NCBI GenBank assembly: GCA_016748015.1
Contig: JAAOMT010000213.1
Span: 407,202 to 471,201 of the forward strand
Reading direction: 5' to 3'
DNA from: Geosiphon pyriformis
Taxonomy: Eukaryota; Glomeromycota; Glomeromycetes; Archaeosporales; Geosiphonaceae
Length of the DNA: 64,000 bases
Shown here piece by piece: positions 1 through 12,525 of the stretch; positions within the stretch are counted from its first letter, which is position 1, and the number at the start of each line of letters is the position of its first letter. Below the pieces are notes generated by a model. The model worked only from the letters and a program-made list of their open reading frames with translations, did not search any database and was not told the DNA's origin. The translations under genes were made by a program, and so were the position numbers.

Positions 1-1601
1 TGAGTAACGGAGATTTTAACGCAGCCCAAAGCGCTAAATAATTAAAAGCAAGAAAGTTGAGTGTGTTTATTCCAATTTTGCTTACGTTGGCCTATTATCT
101 TGTTATAGTTTTAAGAGTTGACGTACAAAAATGGGTTTTATACTCTTCATGAGTCATCCCGCCATTCCCGACCTCTAACATATCAAGATCATTAAACCCG
201 CCAGGACTCGAATAATCTTCAATACCAACCGTGGCATCTAAAATCTCGAGCATTCCACATGGATCACACTTTCGAGGATCTTGCTTTTTGTCCACCTGAT
301 ACACATCATTAATGTCACCTGTTGTGCGCCAGGAATTTGCAACCTTTGGTCCCCTGGAATTTGAAAAGGAAGTCTTGTTTTAATTGTGTAATTGAAATTT
401 GAAATTTTAACATTATTTGCTACAGAGTTCGTTTTTACCAGACCCAAGAGTCCTCTTCACCCCAATTGCAGATTGAATAGATGATCGGTCGATCAGTTTT
501 ATTTAGCGCATCACGCATCCCTATAAAAGTGGATAGGTCAAATAATAGGTGAAATTGGCTTTTTTGACATTTTGATCGGAATACTTACAAGTATACCGTG
601 TTTCTGACTCAATCGATAGGTTGTAACAGTTGTCATATTTTAGATAATCTACATCCCATTCGGCGTATTGTTGTGCATCGTTATCTTCTCGCCATAAAGA
701 ACCTGGTCTTCTCTGGCAAGTCCAGAATCCTAAAGGTAAGATCGGTGATTGGATTATTATCTACGTAATCATGCATCTCACCGTTTTCTAAATCTTTATA
801 TCGTGTTTACTAGGTGAGCCATTGATGTTTCTGCTATTACAATAGATCGAATTTAAATTTTCTTGCACGGCACCTATCAACCACGTGCTTGCACGAAGAT
901 CAGAGCTATACTAATTCCAGCAGTAAAGTTTATATTGTGCGCATGGTATTAGGCATTATAGCATGCGTAAAGAAATGAGTGAATTTTTCTCGTGAGAATG
1001 GGAACTCGCCAACATGACATTATGAAATGATGTTTTCAAGTTACGCGAGCTATCTAAAAATTTGGTGTTAAGCTATCACTCAATTGTACCTGCGCTTGAA
1101 TACACTCCAAACAAGAGTCCACGCTCGTGAATATAATCTGCGAGGGCCTTCATTCCTGACGGAAATTTATTTTTATCTGGCACGATATCGCCTCGAAATG
1201 TTCGGCTTTTCTGCCAACAATCATCGAGATTAAGATATTTATATCCGAGGTCTCTTAATCCGGTACTCACTAATGCGTCGGCAGTTTCGCGAATGAGTTT
1301 CTCATTAATATCACATGCGAATTTGTTCCAGGAATTCCATCTTTTTTCGAATATAGGTTGGGAGCAGGAAAGAAGATAACAGAAAACCCAGCAATATTGA
1401 GTATAGATGGAAATTTGGACCACAAACCTAATAAAATATTTGGCAAGGAACTACATCGCCTAAAATTGAAAAATTAATACTTTACCCCATCGATGGGACA
1501 CGTCCTAATCCATTATCCAAAGCGTCACAATATTGGATCAAATACAAATTCGAAATCAAGCTGCTAATTACGATAAAAAATGAACTTAATAATGACTTCA
1601 T
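1..1601 (-). CDS. Alpha-galactosidase, glycoside hydrolase family 27 (3' end beyond window)
   Basis: A GH27 enzyme removes terminal alpha-galactose from galactosides and galactomannans. Exons are 1486-1601, 1090-1340, 589-729, 439-520, 127-353 and 33 down to the window edge. ATG at 1601 opens a hydrophobic N-terminus ([14 protein letters not shown]) that looks like a signal peptide, so secretion is likely. Joining exons restores the family landmarks: [22 protein letters not shown], the nucleophile motif [20 protein letters not shown], and the acid/base motif [15 protein letters not shown] (usual NDPDML, with Leu for Pro). The last partial exon reads [13 protein letters not shown]. Intron 2 is 360 nt, long for this window. 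No stop or frameshift lies in the visible part, so the gene looks functional. The C-terminal beta-domain is off the edge. Confidence 0.92.
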
Positions 1602-3192
1602 TGTGTTTATAAGTAACTACTAAATCTTCATATTATCAGTCAATGTCTCATCATTCCTTTAGAAAGAAGAAAGAGGCAATGAATAGACCAGAAAGCACTA
1701 AAGTTTTAAACGAAACAGACTCCCATATCACGAGTCTCTACTTGGCAGCACAGCCTGTTAGCGGCATTAATTTTATGCAAGACAAAGATAACGCCAACTC
1801 GTATTACTGATAATTTGATATTCACATGAAGTTTTGTCCGTATTAAAAATGTGATTAAGGAATTGCTGGTCCAAAATGGCAAAAGTTATGAAAAATCATT
1901 CTCAATAAATACAAGCCAAATGCATATAAACACTCCAAAAACTAGGCTTGGAAGAAAGTTCAACTGATGATACAAATAGCATGACAATTTTTTTTGATGA
2001 TCTTTATAATCTTTTAACGATAGATAAAACAATTTTTTATTTATTAGTAATCTTATATTTTCTTAACCTTATAATTATAAATTTAACAAGAAAAATATTT
2101 ACTTGTTGATATTAAATATTAAATAGCTTATAAATTGTATTCAATTTTTAATAATATAAATAATAAGTAAATTTTTATTATTAATTCTTGACAATGAAAA
2201 AAACTTGTAAAATATTATCAATTATTAAAACATGATATTTTTTAAATAAAATTAATTTAAAATATTAATAATAATAACAAAAAATATTTTAAATTAATTT
2301 GATTTATATGTATATAATTAAAATATAAATTAATTAATTCAAATTTATCTTTTTAAGTTTTAATAAATTATGTATAATATTTAATATTTAGATTTTTGAA
2401 AAAAAAATTTTTAATATCAATTTTTATTTTAAATCAAAAATTTGAGTGACTAATTATATATATAAAATGCATTTATATATATATTATTATCAGATTCATA
2501 TTTTAAAGGTTGATCCTTTCTTTATTCAATAATGATCAACAGATCTGTGTTACTGTAAATAAATAAACAATATTACTTTTCTTAAAAAGTGGTAACATTT
2601 TTACAAACTCTGAATTAGCTTACTCTCTTTATTTAGGATACCAGATTGTCATTGGAGATCATTTTTGGCTTTTCAACGATAGATTGATAACGTGAAGTTT
2701 TTTAAAAAGTTCAATGGCGTAAATAGATTACGTATTTCTCAAATTTCTGCGATATCATGAGTAATATTGAAGCCTGATAATTAGTCTGATCATCACCTAA
2801 ATATCACATCAAGTTAAAGCAAGGGTTAAAGAACCGATTATTGGTGGGGGCTTTGAAATAGAAGTCACACGTAGTAAGGAAATTTAGGAAACGATCGCAT
2901 TTTCCTGGGCTTTATAAGGTAGAGTTTTAGTAGTCCCTGCTGAGTACCTTCAAGAAAAAACTCTTTTCCTTCCTACACTTATCCTTGGGGGTTAATTGGG
3001 TAAGTGGTCCCGAAAAAGAATCGTGAAAATTTTTTCACAAAAGAACTGTGTCGGTTTAAAGTTCGATTAAAGGCCGATATTTAGAAGATTTCACTTAACA
3101 TATTCTTCAGGTCAGGTAAAAGAGAAGTATAATAAGAGTTACCAATCAGAGGCGGAGAAAAGGTCTTATAATTTCTGTATAAACTCAACGCT
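1602..3192. other. Intergenic, AT-rich core
   Basis: This gap separates the divergent alpha-galactosidase and importin alpha genes. The part from about 1980 to 2520 is almost pure A/T with homopolymer runs. The stretch from about 2620 to 3190 has mixed composition and should hold the importin alpha promoter and 5' UTR. No coding, tRNA or repeat signal was recognised. Confidence 0.7.
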
Positions 3193-4788
3193 ATGGACCG
3201 GGTACCAGAACACCGAAAGAATAATTTTAAGACAAAAGGTTTATTTAAGGCGGACGAATTAAGGAGGAGGCGTGAAGAGCAGCAAGTAGAAATTCGTCGT
3301 AAAAATAGAGAGGAGTCTTTAGCAAAACGGAGGAACCTTAATGTTTCTGGTGCAACCACTTCTGACTCTGAGGATGAGGGTCAAGCAGCCGCTGCTAACG
3401 CCCAACTCCAAGAACAGCTGCCTGGAATGCTGGAAGGTGTAATGTCAAATAATGTAGAAGCTCAACTTGCTGCTACCACCAAGTTTAGAAAGTTGTTGTC
3501 AAAGGAGAAAAATCCTCCGATTCAACAAGTAATTGAATCCGGCGTAATCCCTCGTTTTGTCGAATTCTTGAAATCCCCCCATACCCTAATACAATTTGAA
3601 GCGGCCTGGGCTCTCACTAACATCGCATCAGGTTCGCCTGATCAAACGAAAGTTGTCATCGACTCTGGTGCTGTCCCAATTTTCGTTGAATTGTTGGAAA
3701 GCCCTGTTGCTGATGTGAAGGAGCAAGCCGTTTGGGCTTTGGGTAACATTGCAGGTGACAGTCCGCCATGCCGTGATTATGTCTTGCGTGAAGGAGCTCT
3801 TCGTCCTTTGCTTCGTATTCTACATGAGCATAACAAGCTCTCTTTGTTAAGAAATGCCACGTGGACCTTGTCCAATTTTTGTCGTGGAAAAAATCCTCAA
3901 CCAGATTGGAGTTTGGTTTCTCCTGCGCTTCCCATACTTGCCCGTCTTATTTACTCTGTTGATGAAGAGGTCTTGATCGATGCCTGTTGGGCTCTTTCTT
4001 ACTTGTCTGATGGGTCTAATGAAAGGATCCAGGCTGTGATTGAGGCTGGTGTCTGTCGTCGTTTGGTTGAGCTCTTGATGCATCCTTCCCTTTCTGTGCA
4101 GACACCTGCTTTGAGATCAGTTGGTAATATCGTTACCGGAGATGACGTGCAAACTCAAGTTATTATCAATTGTGGTGCTCTTCCTGCACTTTTATCATTA
4201 TTGTCGAGTCATAAGGAAGGTTTACGTAAAGAAGCCTGCTGGACCATCTCCAATATTACCGCTGGAAATAGTGAACAAATACAAGCTGTAATGGATGCCG
4301 GCATTATTCCTCCTCTTGTTCAAATCTTGGAAAATGCCGATTTCAAGACAAGAAAGGAGGCTTGTTGGGCTATTTCCAACGCGACATCTGGTGGTTTGAA
4401 TAAACCCCAAATCATTAAATTTCTCGTTAGCCAAAGGTGCATCAAGCCACTTTGTGATTTATTGACTTGTATGGACAATAAAATGATTCAAGTAGCTTTG
4501 GATGGCCTTGAAAATATTTTAAAAGTTGGTGACATGGAAAAAGACGACGATGGAAATCCTTACGCCTTGCATATCGAGGAAATTGGAGGGATGGAAAAAA
4601 TTCATAATTTGCAAATACATGAAAATACTGATATATACAAGAAAGCGTACAATATGATCGACACGTATTTCGGAGATGATGAGGAAGAAGATGCTAACTT
4701 GGTTCCTCAGATGGATATGCAGACTGGTCAATTCGCTTTTGGGGGCGACGTCAATGCTCCTAGTGGTGGTTTTAACTTTGGTCAATAA
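3193..4788 (+). CDS. SRP1: Importin subunit alpha (karyopherin alpha)
   Basis: Importin alpha binds classical nuclear localisation signals and carries cargo to importin beta. The 531-residue protein has an N-terminal importin-beta-binding region (about residues 1-60, [20 protein letters not shown] and KRRNLNVSG). About ten armadillo repeats follow (about 80-490), with the typical repeated W..(S/N)N pattern ([56 protein letters not shown]). An acidic [12 protein letters not shown] segment and a Gly/Phe-rich tail end it. The length matches the family (about 530-540). ATG at 3193 begins the conserved IBB. It is a single exon, unlike almost all its neighbours. Paralogy within the genome cannot be judged here. 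Confidence 0.97.
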   Translation: MDRVPEHRKNNFKTKGLFKADELRRRREEQQVEIRRKNREESLAKRRNLNVSGATTSDSEDEGQAAAANAQLQEQLPGMLEGVMSNNVEAQLAATTKFRKLLSKEKNPPIQQVIESGVIPRFVEFLKSPHTLIQFEAAWALTNIASGSPDQTKVVIDSGAVPIFVELLESPVADVKEQAVWALGNIAGDSPPCRDYVLREGALRPLLRILHEHNKLSLLRNATWTLSNFCRGKNPQPDWSLVSPALPILARLIYSVDEEVLIDACWALSYLSDGSNERIQAVIEAGVCRRLVELLMHPSLSVQTPALRSVGNIVTGDDVQTQVIINCGALPALLSLLSSHKEGLRKEACWTISNITAGNSEQIQAVMDAGIIPPLVQILENADFKTRKEACWAISNATSGGLNKPQIIKFLVSQRCIKPLCDLLTCMDNKMIQVALDGLENILKVGDMEKDDDGNPYALHIEEIGGMEKIHNLQIHENTDIYKKAYNMIDTYFGDDEEEDANLVPQMDMQTGQFAFGGDVNAPSGGFNFGQ

Positions 4789-5722
4789 ATGTAAAAAAAA
4801 CGGTTCGTTTTTAATCATTAAAAGAAATTTGGTTTCCCATAATTTAGCTTTTTAGCCTAACATTTTACCGCTCTAGTTTATTTTTAGCTCTTTGAGCTTC
4901 CATTTATGATTCCTTTAAATCAATTCAATCCCCTTTTTTCGTCCCAAAGAATCACGCTTTGTATTTCATTTTCTTTTCTCATTCTCCCCTTGTAGATTTT
5001 CTGTATATTGGAACAATAGCTTTTTTTACTTTTCGAGAACCACCTGTGTTGACTTCGGGTGATGCTTGTCTCGGACACTACACCCTTTAAATAAGCCCCC
5101 AAACTCCCCATTCCTTTCGTTTTCTTTTGCCCCTTTTTAAAATTTCCTACACTACCTTTAACTCCTTTTCCCCTTAATACCACCATCTAGCTTTTACTGC
5201 TTTTTCTTGAGTTTTTGTTGCCCCCTAAATAAAATTTTTTATCGTGTATTCACGGATCCCAAAATAATCGTCCAAAAGCCTCTGTCAAATTCAATTTCTT
5301 TCCAAGATATATTGGTGTACCTCTCTGAATTCATTCAAACAACATCTAATCCGTTCCACCTTTGTTACTTGAATTGTAAATATTTAAATCGCTTGAATGT
5401 CAAGCTATTCGAGTTTGATTTTAATAATTAGTGAAGCAGTAAGTCCCGGTGTTAACAACTCTCCCAATGCATTTATTGATTCTATTTGTAAATATAAATG
5501 TTGTCCAAGTAAATTCTGTGTATAGCAGAAGAGGTATAAACCATAAAGGGATTTCAAGAGGTAAAAAAGGCTTTGAATAATGAACCTACAAAAGACATGA
5601 TGAGTGACCTCAAGAGAGTTTAGTGACAATTCGTTTAATAAAAGTTCGCTTCGTAATAATTGAATACATTACTAATAAATTGCGTGGAGATCAGAAAATC
5701 AACTACCTCCTATTTATTACAA
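4789..5722. other. Convergent intergenic region
   Basis: This region lies between the 3' ends of importin alpha (plus) and CWC27 (minus). The part from about 4860 to 5200 is strongly pyrimidine-rich on the plus strand. It contains an 88-codon ATG-started basic frame on the minus strand (4920-5186) with no recognisable homology, which I do not call a gene. Otherwise it is probably two 3' UTRs. Confidence 0.6.
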
Positions 5723-7905
5723 TCATCTTCGTCTTGAACTTTGATGCTCTTTATCATAATCTCGTCTTCGTTTATTCTCGCTAGAATAACGACCAGGACC
5801 TCGATCCTTTTCAGAATGATCATACTCTTTTCGACGTTCCCTATAATCATGGCTTCGGTTACTTTTGGTAAAAATCTCACTTACTCGTCCTGCTTTTTGC
5901 GCACGTTTCTCTTTCTCCTCTTCAATCGCCTGTTGCTTTCGAGCCAAAGGGTCAATTACGATGAAATCATCAGGGTCATCTCGTCGTTGCATCAGGTCTT
6001 TGCCTTTGTAATCTTTTTCAAAGACAAGCTGATGTGAAAACCACCCTTCATCGCTTATATCATTTTGCGATTCTCCGAATGTGTCACGACACGATAAACA
6101 GTCAGGTACGGAATGAAGCACGCACAGTTCTGCTTCTTTAGATACCTCTCGTTTACTGGGTTGTTCCACGGGTGCAGCATCCAACTTGGTTTTGAAGGCT
6201 CTAAGTTGCGTTAACGTCTTTATAAGTAATTCAAACAAACTTTAATGTTTTTGCCGTTTTCAAGGAGTACAATTTAATTATACAATATTCACAAATACAA
6301 ACATCCTGTTCTGATCCTTTCTTTCGTCTAGCGGCGACCGCCCTACCAGATGTCAAATATTTTTTTCGCTCGTTTTCGATAAAATTTAAGGCTACCTTGG
6401 TTTTCTTTTTAGCCGGGCCTTCTTCATCATCCGTATCCTTTGCTTTGTTCATTTTTAAAATATCACGCGTTACTTGTTTTATTTCTTGGCGAATAGCTTC
6501 CCTGCCGAAAACCATGTGGTAAGGTTAACAATCCTTGAAAATGATCAGCAACTTCGAGGTAAAAACTAACGATTTATTTAAAGTCGGCCCTTTTTCCTTC
6601 TGCAAGGATTCATTCTGGATAGATTCGACCATGAGTCTGACGTTGACTTTCATTCTTCGATCGAAATCTTCAGCACTTTCTTCCTCATCCTCTAATGATC
6701 TATGAATTTTTATTTTTTCTAATTGGTCCTTGTGAGAAAGGACCAAGGATCAATTAGCTCATTTTAGTCAGAAAAAAAAACTGCTGAAGCAGATATATGA
6801 ATTTTACCGTGTCTGAAATAGCTATTTGTTTTTCTTTTAAAGCATCAAGATTTACGGCGAGCTCTTTACTGAGACGAGGATTATCCTCCATTAAATCATG
6901 GCTACTTTTAATCTTCAGATTCGAGTCACTCGCACTCTCAAATTCAGAAGCTTCTTCTCCAAACGATAATAAAGCAACATTCCTATCCGTCAATATCGAT
7001 TGAGCATTGAGAAATTTAAGAATAATTAGATTGCCGAATAAAGAAAAAGAGTAGGTAAAACTTGAACATGATTACTTTTGAACTTTCTTCCTTTTAATCT
7101 CCTCTTTTTTGCCCCCAATGGCTGAGGCCTCTTGGGCAAGTTTTTCTTGGGCCGTTATTCTTGGAAAAATATCATCAAATGGATTCCCCAACACTTCGGT
7201 GGATATAATCGATGGCGGGAAAAAAGGACGCTCATTAACGTCCACTTCTAATTCCCCGATCTTCAACACATTGAAAATCGTGTCACCGACCACTTTCCCA
7301 AAAATTGTATGCTTATTCTGCAGCTCTTCGGTCGCGCCTAGCGTAATAAAAAACTGACTTCCATTATCGTTCAAACCCGCATTTGCCATAGCCACCAGAC
7401 CACGGCGAACAAATCTTAACCGCGTGTGAAATTCGTCTGAGAAGGGCGCTCCATATATCGATTCCCCTCCTAATAATAAATAAATAATCAAAAAAATCCA
7501 GAAAAGATGCAGATTGAATCAAAAGAAAGGATCTGAATACCTTGTCCAGTACCAGTTGGATCACCACCTTGAATTATAAATTGAGGAACAACTCTATGGG
7601 ATGTTAGGATGGAATTAAAGCTTGTTTTAATAAATAGGGAGTTTCTAAGAAATCCTACCTGTGAAAAATCGTCCCATTATAATATCCTTCGAGACATAAC
7701 TGAATAAAATTCCGCGCAGCCTTTGGTGCTTCCTTTGCCCAAAGTTCTATATCAATATCACCCGCAGTTGTATGGAGAACAACCTTTCCGCTTAGAAGCA
7801 AAGAATTATAGACTATTCTGAGGCTCACGCTTTAAAATGTAGAGTAGGATAATTCAGAAAATAATTATACCTGGTTGGAGGCTCTTGAATGTACAAATTT
7901 GACAT
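5723..7905 (-). CDS. CWC27: Spliceosome-associated cyclophilin CWC27
   Basis: CWC27 is a cyclophilin-fold protein of the activated spliceosome. Exons are 7871-7905, 7659-7790, 7541-7593, 7076-7469, 6808-6982, 6571-6728, 6303-6501 and 5723-6217, giving 546 residues. ATG at 7905 gives MSNLYIQEPPT, the family start. The cyclophilin domain (about 10-175) follows, with HTTAGDIDIELWAKEAPKA, QGGDPTGTGQGGESIYGAPF, LVAMANAGLNDNGSQFFITL and NKHTIFGKV. The long charged C-terminal part carries CWC27 signatures: NVALLSFGEEA, KSSHDL, DEGWFSHQLVFE and a DPDDFIVIDP motif, ending in a basic Arg/Glu-rich tail. The LL(A/K)xFKxKL-like segment RAFKTKLD is also present. The ND(N/H)GSQFF core is intact; activity is not predicted here. 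Confidence 0.95.
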
Positions 7906-8770
7906 ATTATATGGGCTTTTCAGGTAGTTCTTTAACTGTTAAAGGTAAAGCTAGTGAGCCCAGCAAAATTGTTCAATTTTCGCTATAACGAATCAAAAAA
8001 AAATAAATTCGATTGATAAATCGAAATCAAATAACGATTGTTGTGCTTCTTGGAGCATTGTCTAGTCTTAAATTTTCTTGACTTCTATTCTTGGAGTAGA
8101 ATAGCAAAAAGAATAAATATTTTGAATATTTATTCTAACATAAATACAAAATTAATTGTAATTAAGTAATATAATTAATACATATATATAATTATATATA
8201 AAAGAAATATTAACATATATATTTATTAATAAAATTTAAAAATATATTTACATTAAAAATCAAACTTATTAATTTATTGTTATAATTTATAAAAAGTTTT
8301 CAAATAAATAAATTTAAAATAACAGCAACAAGAAAAAATTAAATGAATGATATTAAATAAGTAATAAACAAAAAAAAATTATTATTTATATTTTAATTAA
8401 CACTTTTACAGTTAAAAAATAATAATTTTTTATTTTACTTAATATTCAAGTGTTGAAACATACTTAAAAAAAATGTATATATGTTTAAAAATTTAAATTA
8501 ATAACTTAATTTTAATTTTAAAAATAATGTAGCTAATTAATATAATATATTTTAAAATTATAAAACATTTCCTTAATATTTAATTGCAATTTTGAAATTA
8601 TATAAAATAAGAATTTTAACAAAATCACCAAGAAAAATTTTGTGAAACTTAATGATTGTGCAAAAGACTGATTGTAATTAGCATAATGCCACCAGCTGCT
8701 TTCATTATTCAAATTCATTTTGTAATTTTTTCAATGATTCGAATAATAATTCATTTAAAGGTCAATTTCC
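7906..8770. other. AT-rich intergenic region
   Basis: This is upstream of CWC27 and downstream of the PDCD2/TSR4-family gene. The segment from about 8120 to 8620 is nearly all A/T. Apart from the CWC27 5' flank near 7910-8110, no gene, RNA or repeat was recognised. Confidence 0.7.
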
Positions 8771-10618
8771 TTACTTCTGTCTTAAATTCATACCTTCCTC
8801 TGTGAAAACTTGTCGCCAAATAATTTCTTGTACATAATTCGTTTCTTTATTGACATGACAATTTTGTTTGCAAGTGTATACAAGCAAAGTACCCCAATCG
8901 AGAGAATTAGGTTGGGTATGATCAATGTCTAAATAATTCAATAAAGTAGACAGGATCTATAATTGAAAAATGTATAAGGAATATTTCAATTTTCGAGAAA
9001 TCAACTTAAAAAAAAAGTGAAGAGATTTGCCTATAAATGCCTCACCTGAAATTCAAAAGTACGTGGTTGCCCACAATGCAAACAGGGTTGGATGTCTTTA
9101 ATCGTGGAAGGTTTACCATTTTCGCTAACCCATAGGGGTTCGGGCTCAGTTTTAAGTTCGGACTCAACACGGGCGTACCTTCAAGATTTATATTTATCAA
9201 GGTTTTAAAATTTTTCCTTATAAAAAATAAGACAAACTTACAAGTCATATTCATTCACCTTAAAACTTGATATGGATCTAACTGAATCTTCTTTTGAAAT
9301 TTCAAAAATGCTCTATCAACCTCTACTTTGGATTTTTCGTAAGTTTCTTGAGATTCCTCGTATTCTTGGTCGCCAATGACGCTGGATTGATCCTTCTCTT
9401 AATAAATTATGATATCGGATAAGCAGTATTTGTGATTGATAACCAGGATTTCAGCACACAATCCCTACTTTTCTTCAAAAACGCCTTATCTACTTTATCC
9501 TTATCAATATCACCATTGATTTCTGGCTCGGATATAATTTCGTACTCTGGAAATAAGACTCTCTTCTGACACAGTATTTGAGTATCCGATTCTATTGTAG
9601 ATGAATCTCCCGATGAGGGTGTATTGCAATATTTCTTATGGTTCCCAGTATTCCAGTGCTCGATTTGATGATCCTTGGAGCAATATTGGGGGATTTGACA
9701 TTTTCCACAAGTTTCCGATCCGAGCAGACCACAGACAAAACATTGTTTGGCTTTTTAAATTAATGTAAAAAATAAGTTGCTCAGTTGGAAAATAATTTTA
9801 AATTTTTTTATAATTTCCAAATACCTGTTTCAAATGATTTAGACGAGTTGCCGTTTGATTTACCCTCTTTCTTCTTTCCACTTAAATTTTCGACCAGTAA
9901 TTCTGAATCATTATCCGCTTTTGAATTTTTTTCCACATGTTCACCGGATTCTTTTTTTTGTGGGGTAGAGGGTAGTGATGGCCAATATGGGTTCTTTTTG
10001 GGTAGCTGGCTACGAAAAACCTTTAGACTATGATGAGGAAGATAACTTAGCATGTATTATTTTACTTCGTTCAAGGTATTAGTGTGACACAAAATTTTAA
10101 AATTATGGATATATAATGTGACACGTGATGCATAATTAAATTAATCAGATTAGAACTTAAAAACCTTTTTTGCCAAGATGTTTTGTGGCATGAACCCTTC
10201 TTGCAACAAAAGACATAAATCATTCTGTGATAAGCTTGAGATGGATGATCCTTGGGTGCATAAAGCTAAATGGATAATTAAAAGTTAGGAGTTTTCAGGG
10301 TTTACATAGAGAAACAAGATGTAATTTTTACCTGAGCCAATAGAATCATTGGACTCTTACAGACACCGCAAGTCACCTCCTCTGCGGACAAAATATACCT
10401 AGGGTTTAACCATGCCTTTGCAAAATACCCAAAATACACGATCAGAAAAATTTATTCTAAAGGAAGCTTTGACAAGATATTAAATCGAAGAACTCAATTA
10501 GTTTCATTATGCTAACCGGTTTCCCTCCGATTTTGCTAGGAAATGTATCTGCTGTTAAAGGATATTCGGATGGCTCGGCAAAGCCTAGTTCTACGAGTGG
10601 TATCGAAGAAATTGACAT
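8771..10618 (-). CDS. TSR4: PDCD2/TSR4-family protein with MYND zinc finger
   Basis: This family chaperones ribosomal protein uS5 during small-subunit assembly (family knowledge). Exons are 10517-10618, 10332-10415, 10165-10265, 9825-10027, 9469-9750, 9259-9397, 9046-9178 and 8771-8956, giving 409 residues. N-terminal landmarks are VELGFAEP, FPSKIGGKPAWLNP and CGVCKSPM, then CCKKGSCHKTSW and FRSQLPKKNPYW. Exon 5 encodes a MYND-type finger (CFVCGLLGSETCGKC ... YCSKDHQIEHW ... HKKYC). The C-terminal PDCD2_C domain has FLKFQKKIQLDPYQVLRY, CLHCGQPRTFEFQ, LDWGTLLVYTC and IWRQVF. The Cys pairs of each module are intact. VDKAFLKK at the end of exon 5 is echoed by VDRAFLKFQKK in exon 6. Human PDCD2 also has MYND, so orthology could be to PDCD2 or TSR4; the yeast-style symbol is provisional. 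Confidence 0.93.
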
Positions 10619-11012
10619 TTTGCCTTTCTGTTATTATATCCGAAGTTACTTTAAAAAATCAAGTCGTGATCGACTTTTTGTTTCCCGGTAACTGGAAATT
10701 GTATCACTTCCACGCGAGCACTAGATTTTTTACTCACATCAGTCTTACATCAACAAACAGGTTATTTTGATATCTCAACGTGGGAAACACCATAAAATTA
10801 ATTGGGCCGATTGGACAACTGTGCTGCGCGTGCACAGATAATGATGTAACCTTTCTGGTTCCATTCAAAAAGTCACACCCGTAGTTGTGTATAATAATAT
10901 TTAAATCACAAGGCGTTTCTTTTTTATCTTCGAGACTATAACTTTGACAGCCACTGTTTATTCTCTGCTTAAGAAAACTTCAAAGCACACTTCTAAAGAA
11001 CTAAGTCTCAAT
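10619..11012. promoter_or_regulatory. Divergent promoter region, TSR4-like / R3H protein
   Basis: The start codons of the two divergent genes are 394 bp apart, so this interval must hold both promoters and 5' UTRs. It is richer in G and C than the AT blocks. No specific factor site is assigned. Confidence 0.55.
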
Positions 11013-12385
11013 ATGACTATTGCAAAACTTATTCCCGACCAACAAACTGCTAGGGTTGTTCCCGTAGTAGTCAACCTTAACCAACCCCAACCCGTTGTTG
11101 CTTTGCCTTCTATTAGACAAGCGAACGACGAAAACGAAGATGTTGAAAATTCTCAACAAATTAGACCTAAACGCTCCAAGAAACGTAGGTTTTACTTTGA
11201 GCAAGATTTTCAACTTGATACAGTGTCACCCGGAAAGGACGGGAGCAGACGTCGGAATCGACATAATAATAGTAAGTTTGTCGTTTTATGAGGCAAGAGA
11301 AGGATATTTAATAGGGAGAATTTTTTATTTAGTTCAGTTAAGAGTGCTTAGTTTAATTATCTGGAATGCTTCAATAAATACATTGCAAAAACAGCCTTGA
11401 ATATGAATATGAATATTTATGCTTTTTTTGTCTGGTTGAAGCCGCAGAGGATTATAAAATATTCTGTCCTCGCGAAACATTGATCAAATCCACTCCAATC
11501 CACCAATTCTCTTCCACCCAGACAACTTTACCCAGCATCCCTTCGCTGTTCTCGACCCTGCTGATCTCATGCCACCAGGTTACGAGAACAGGTTGACAAC
11601 TTTTCATTTTGTATACGATGCGGTTGTCGATCATCTTTGCATGGCTTTCGCAGATGGCCAGCTTGATCCTGGCAGTATTAACCTTAAGAAACATCGTCGC
11701 CAACCAGAGCAAATGTGTAAGCCATGCATCACGCGAGAAATGCGTAAGCGTCTAAAGAAGAGTCATCCAAAGGGTATTGTGAAGAAATACGAGGATGAGT
11801 TGATCTATTTTTTGGACCGAATGAATGACGATAATAATGTAGATCAGCCTTATTCACCAACTTCTGTTGAACGTCATGAAGAATGGGTAATTGTCCATGA
11901 AGTAAAAAGAGGGGAATTGATTGCCAGTAACGTTGATCAAGAACATGATGGTGTGATTGTGGAAAAGCAAGCGGACATTGTGAACATGTCCACTACCGAT
12001 ACTCCTTTAAGTGATGAGGAGGAGGAGAAGCATGTTAATTTCGCTACTCCTCGAGGAGTTTTTTTGGTTCTGGATATTGGGGATAAATTTTCTCGCTGGG
12101 TGGTACATTTAATGTGCCGTTATTACAATTTATGGTCTTTTAGTAAGTAACCTTCAATTTCTCTCGGTTGCTGAGTTTTCTTTATTGAATATTTGGTCTA
12201 ATTTATGAAATTGATTTTTACTAACAGGTAAAGATATCCAAGAAGGAAAACGTTTAACATACGTTTGTCACCCCTCTTGTGAATTAGAAGATATTGAACG
12301 TGGAGCTATCGTCAGGACAGGAAATAAGATTAGAAAGGAAATCAAATTGCCTGAAAAAACCTTCTTTGAGTATTTATATGTTTGA
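11013..12385 (+). CDS. R3H-domain protein (R3HDM4-like)
   Basis: The function is unknown; R3H domains bind single-stranded nucleic acid. Exons are 11013-11271, 11522-12142 and 12228-12385, giving 345 residues. ATG at 11013 starts MTIAKLIPDQQ. Exon 1 ends in a basic SRRRNRH segment. The C-terminal third matches the R3HDM4 pattern: RGVFLVLDIGDKFSRWVVHL contains R-x3-H (RWVVH), followed by CRYYNLWS and EGKRLTYVCHP. Residues 230-300 are acidic. The exon 2 acceptor is the least certain point. CAG before 11522 keeps phase, but another AG before 11454 opens a different frame that ends at TAG/TGA before the conserved part. The model as given is the only phase-consistent one I found. Confidence 0.8.
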
Positions 12386-12525
12386 GATTAAGTTGATAGC
12401 ATGTAATATTGATTCCAACTCTTGAATTGGAATTTAAATCAATTTAATAGGATATTCAATTTAATGCTTTGGCCCTGAATTTTATTAGTCATAATTAATT
12501 GAGAGATTTTTGTGTAGGAAATATT

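Noticed and set aside
4920-5186. 88-codon basic ATG-started frame on the minus strand
   Set aside because: Low complexity (Lys/Gly-rich from a pyrimidine-rich plus strand), no family resemblance, and it lies in a convergent 3' region.
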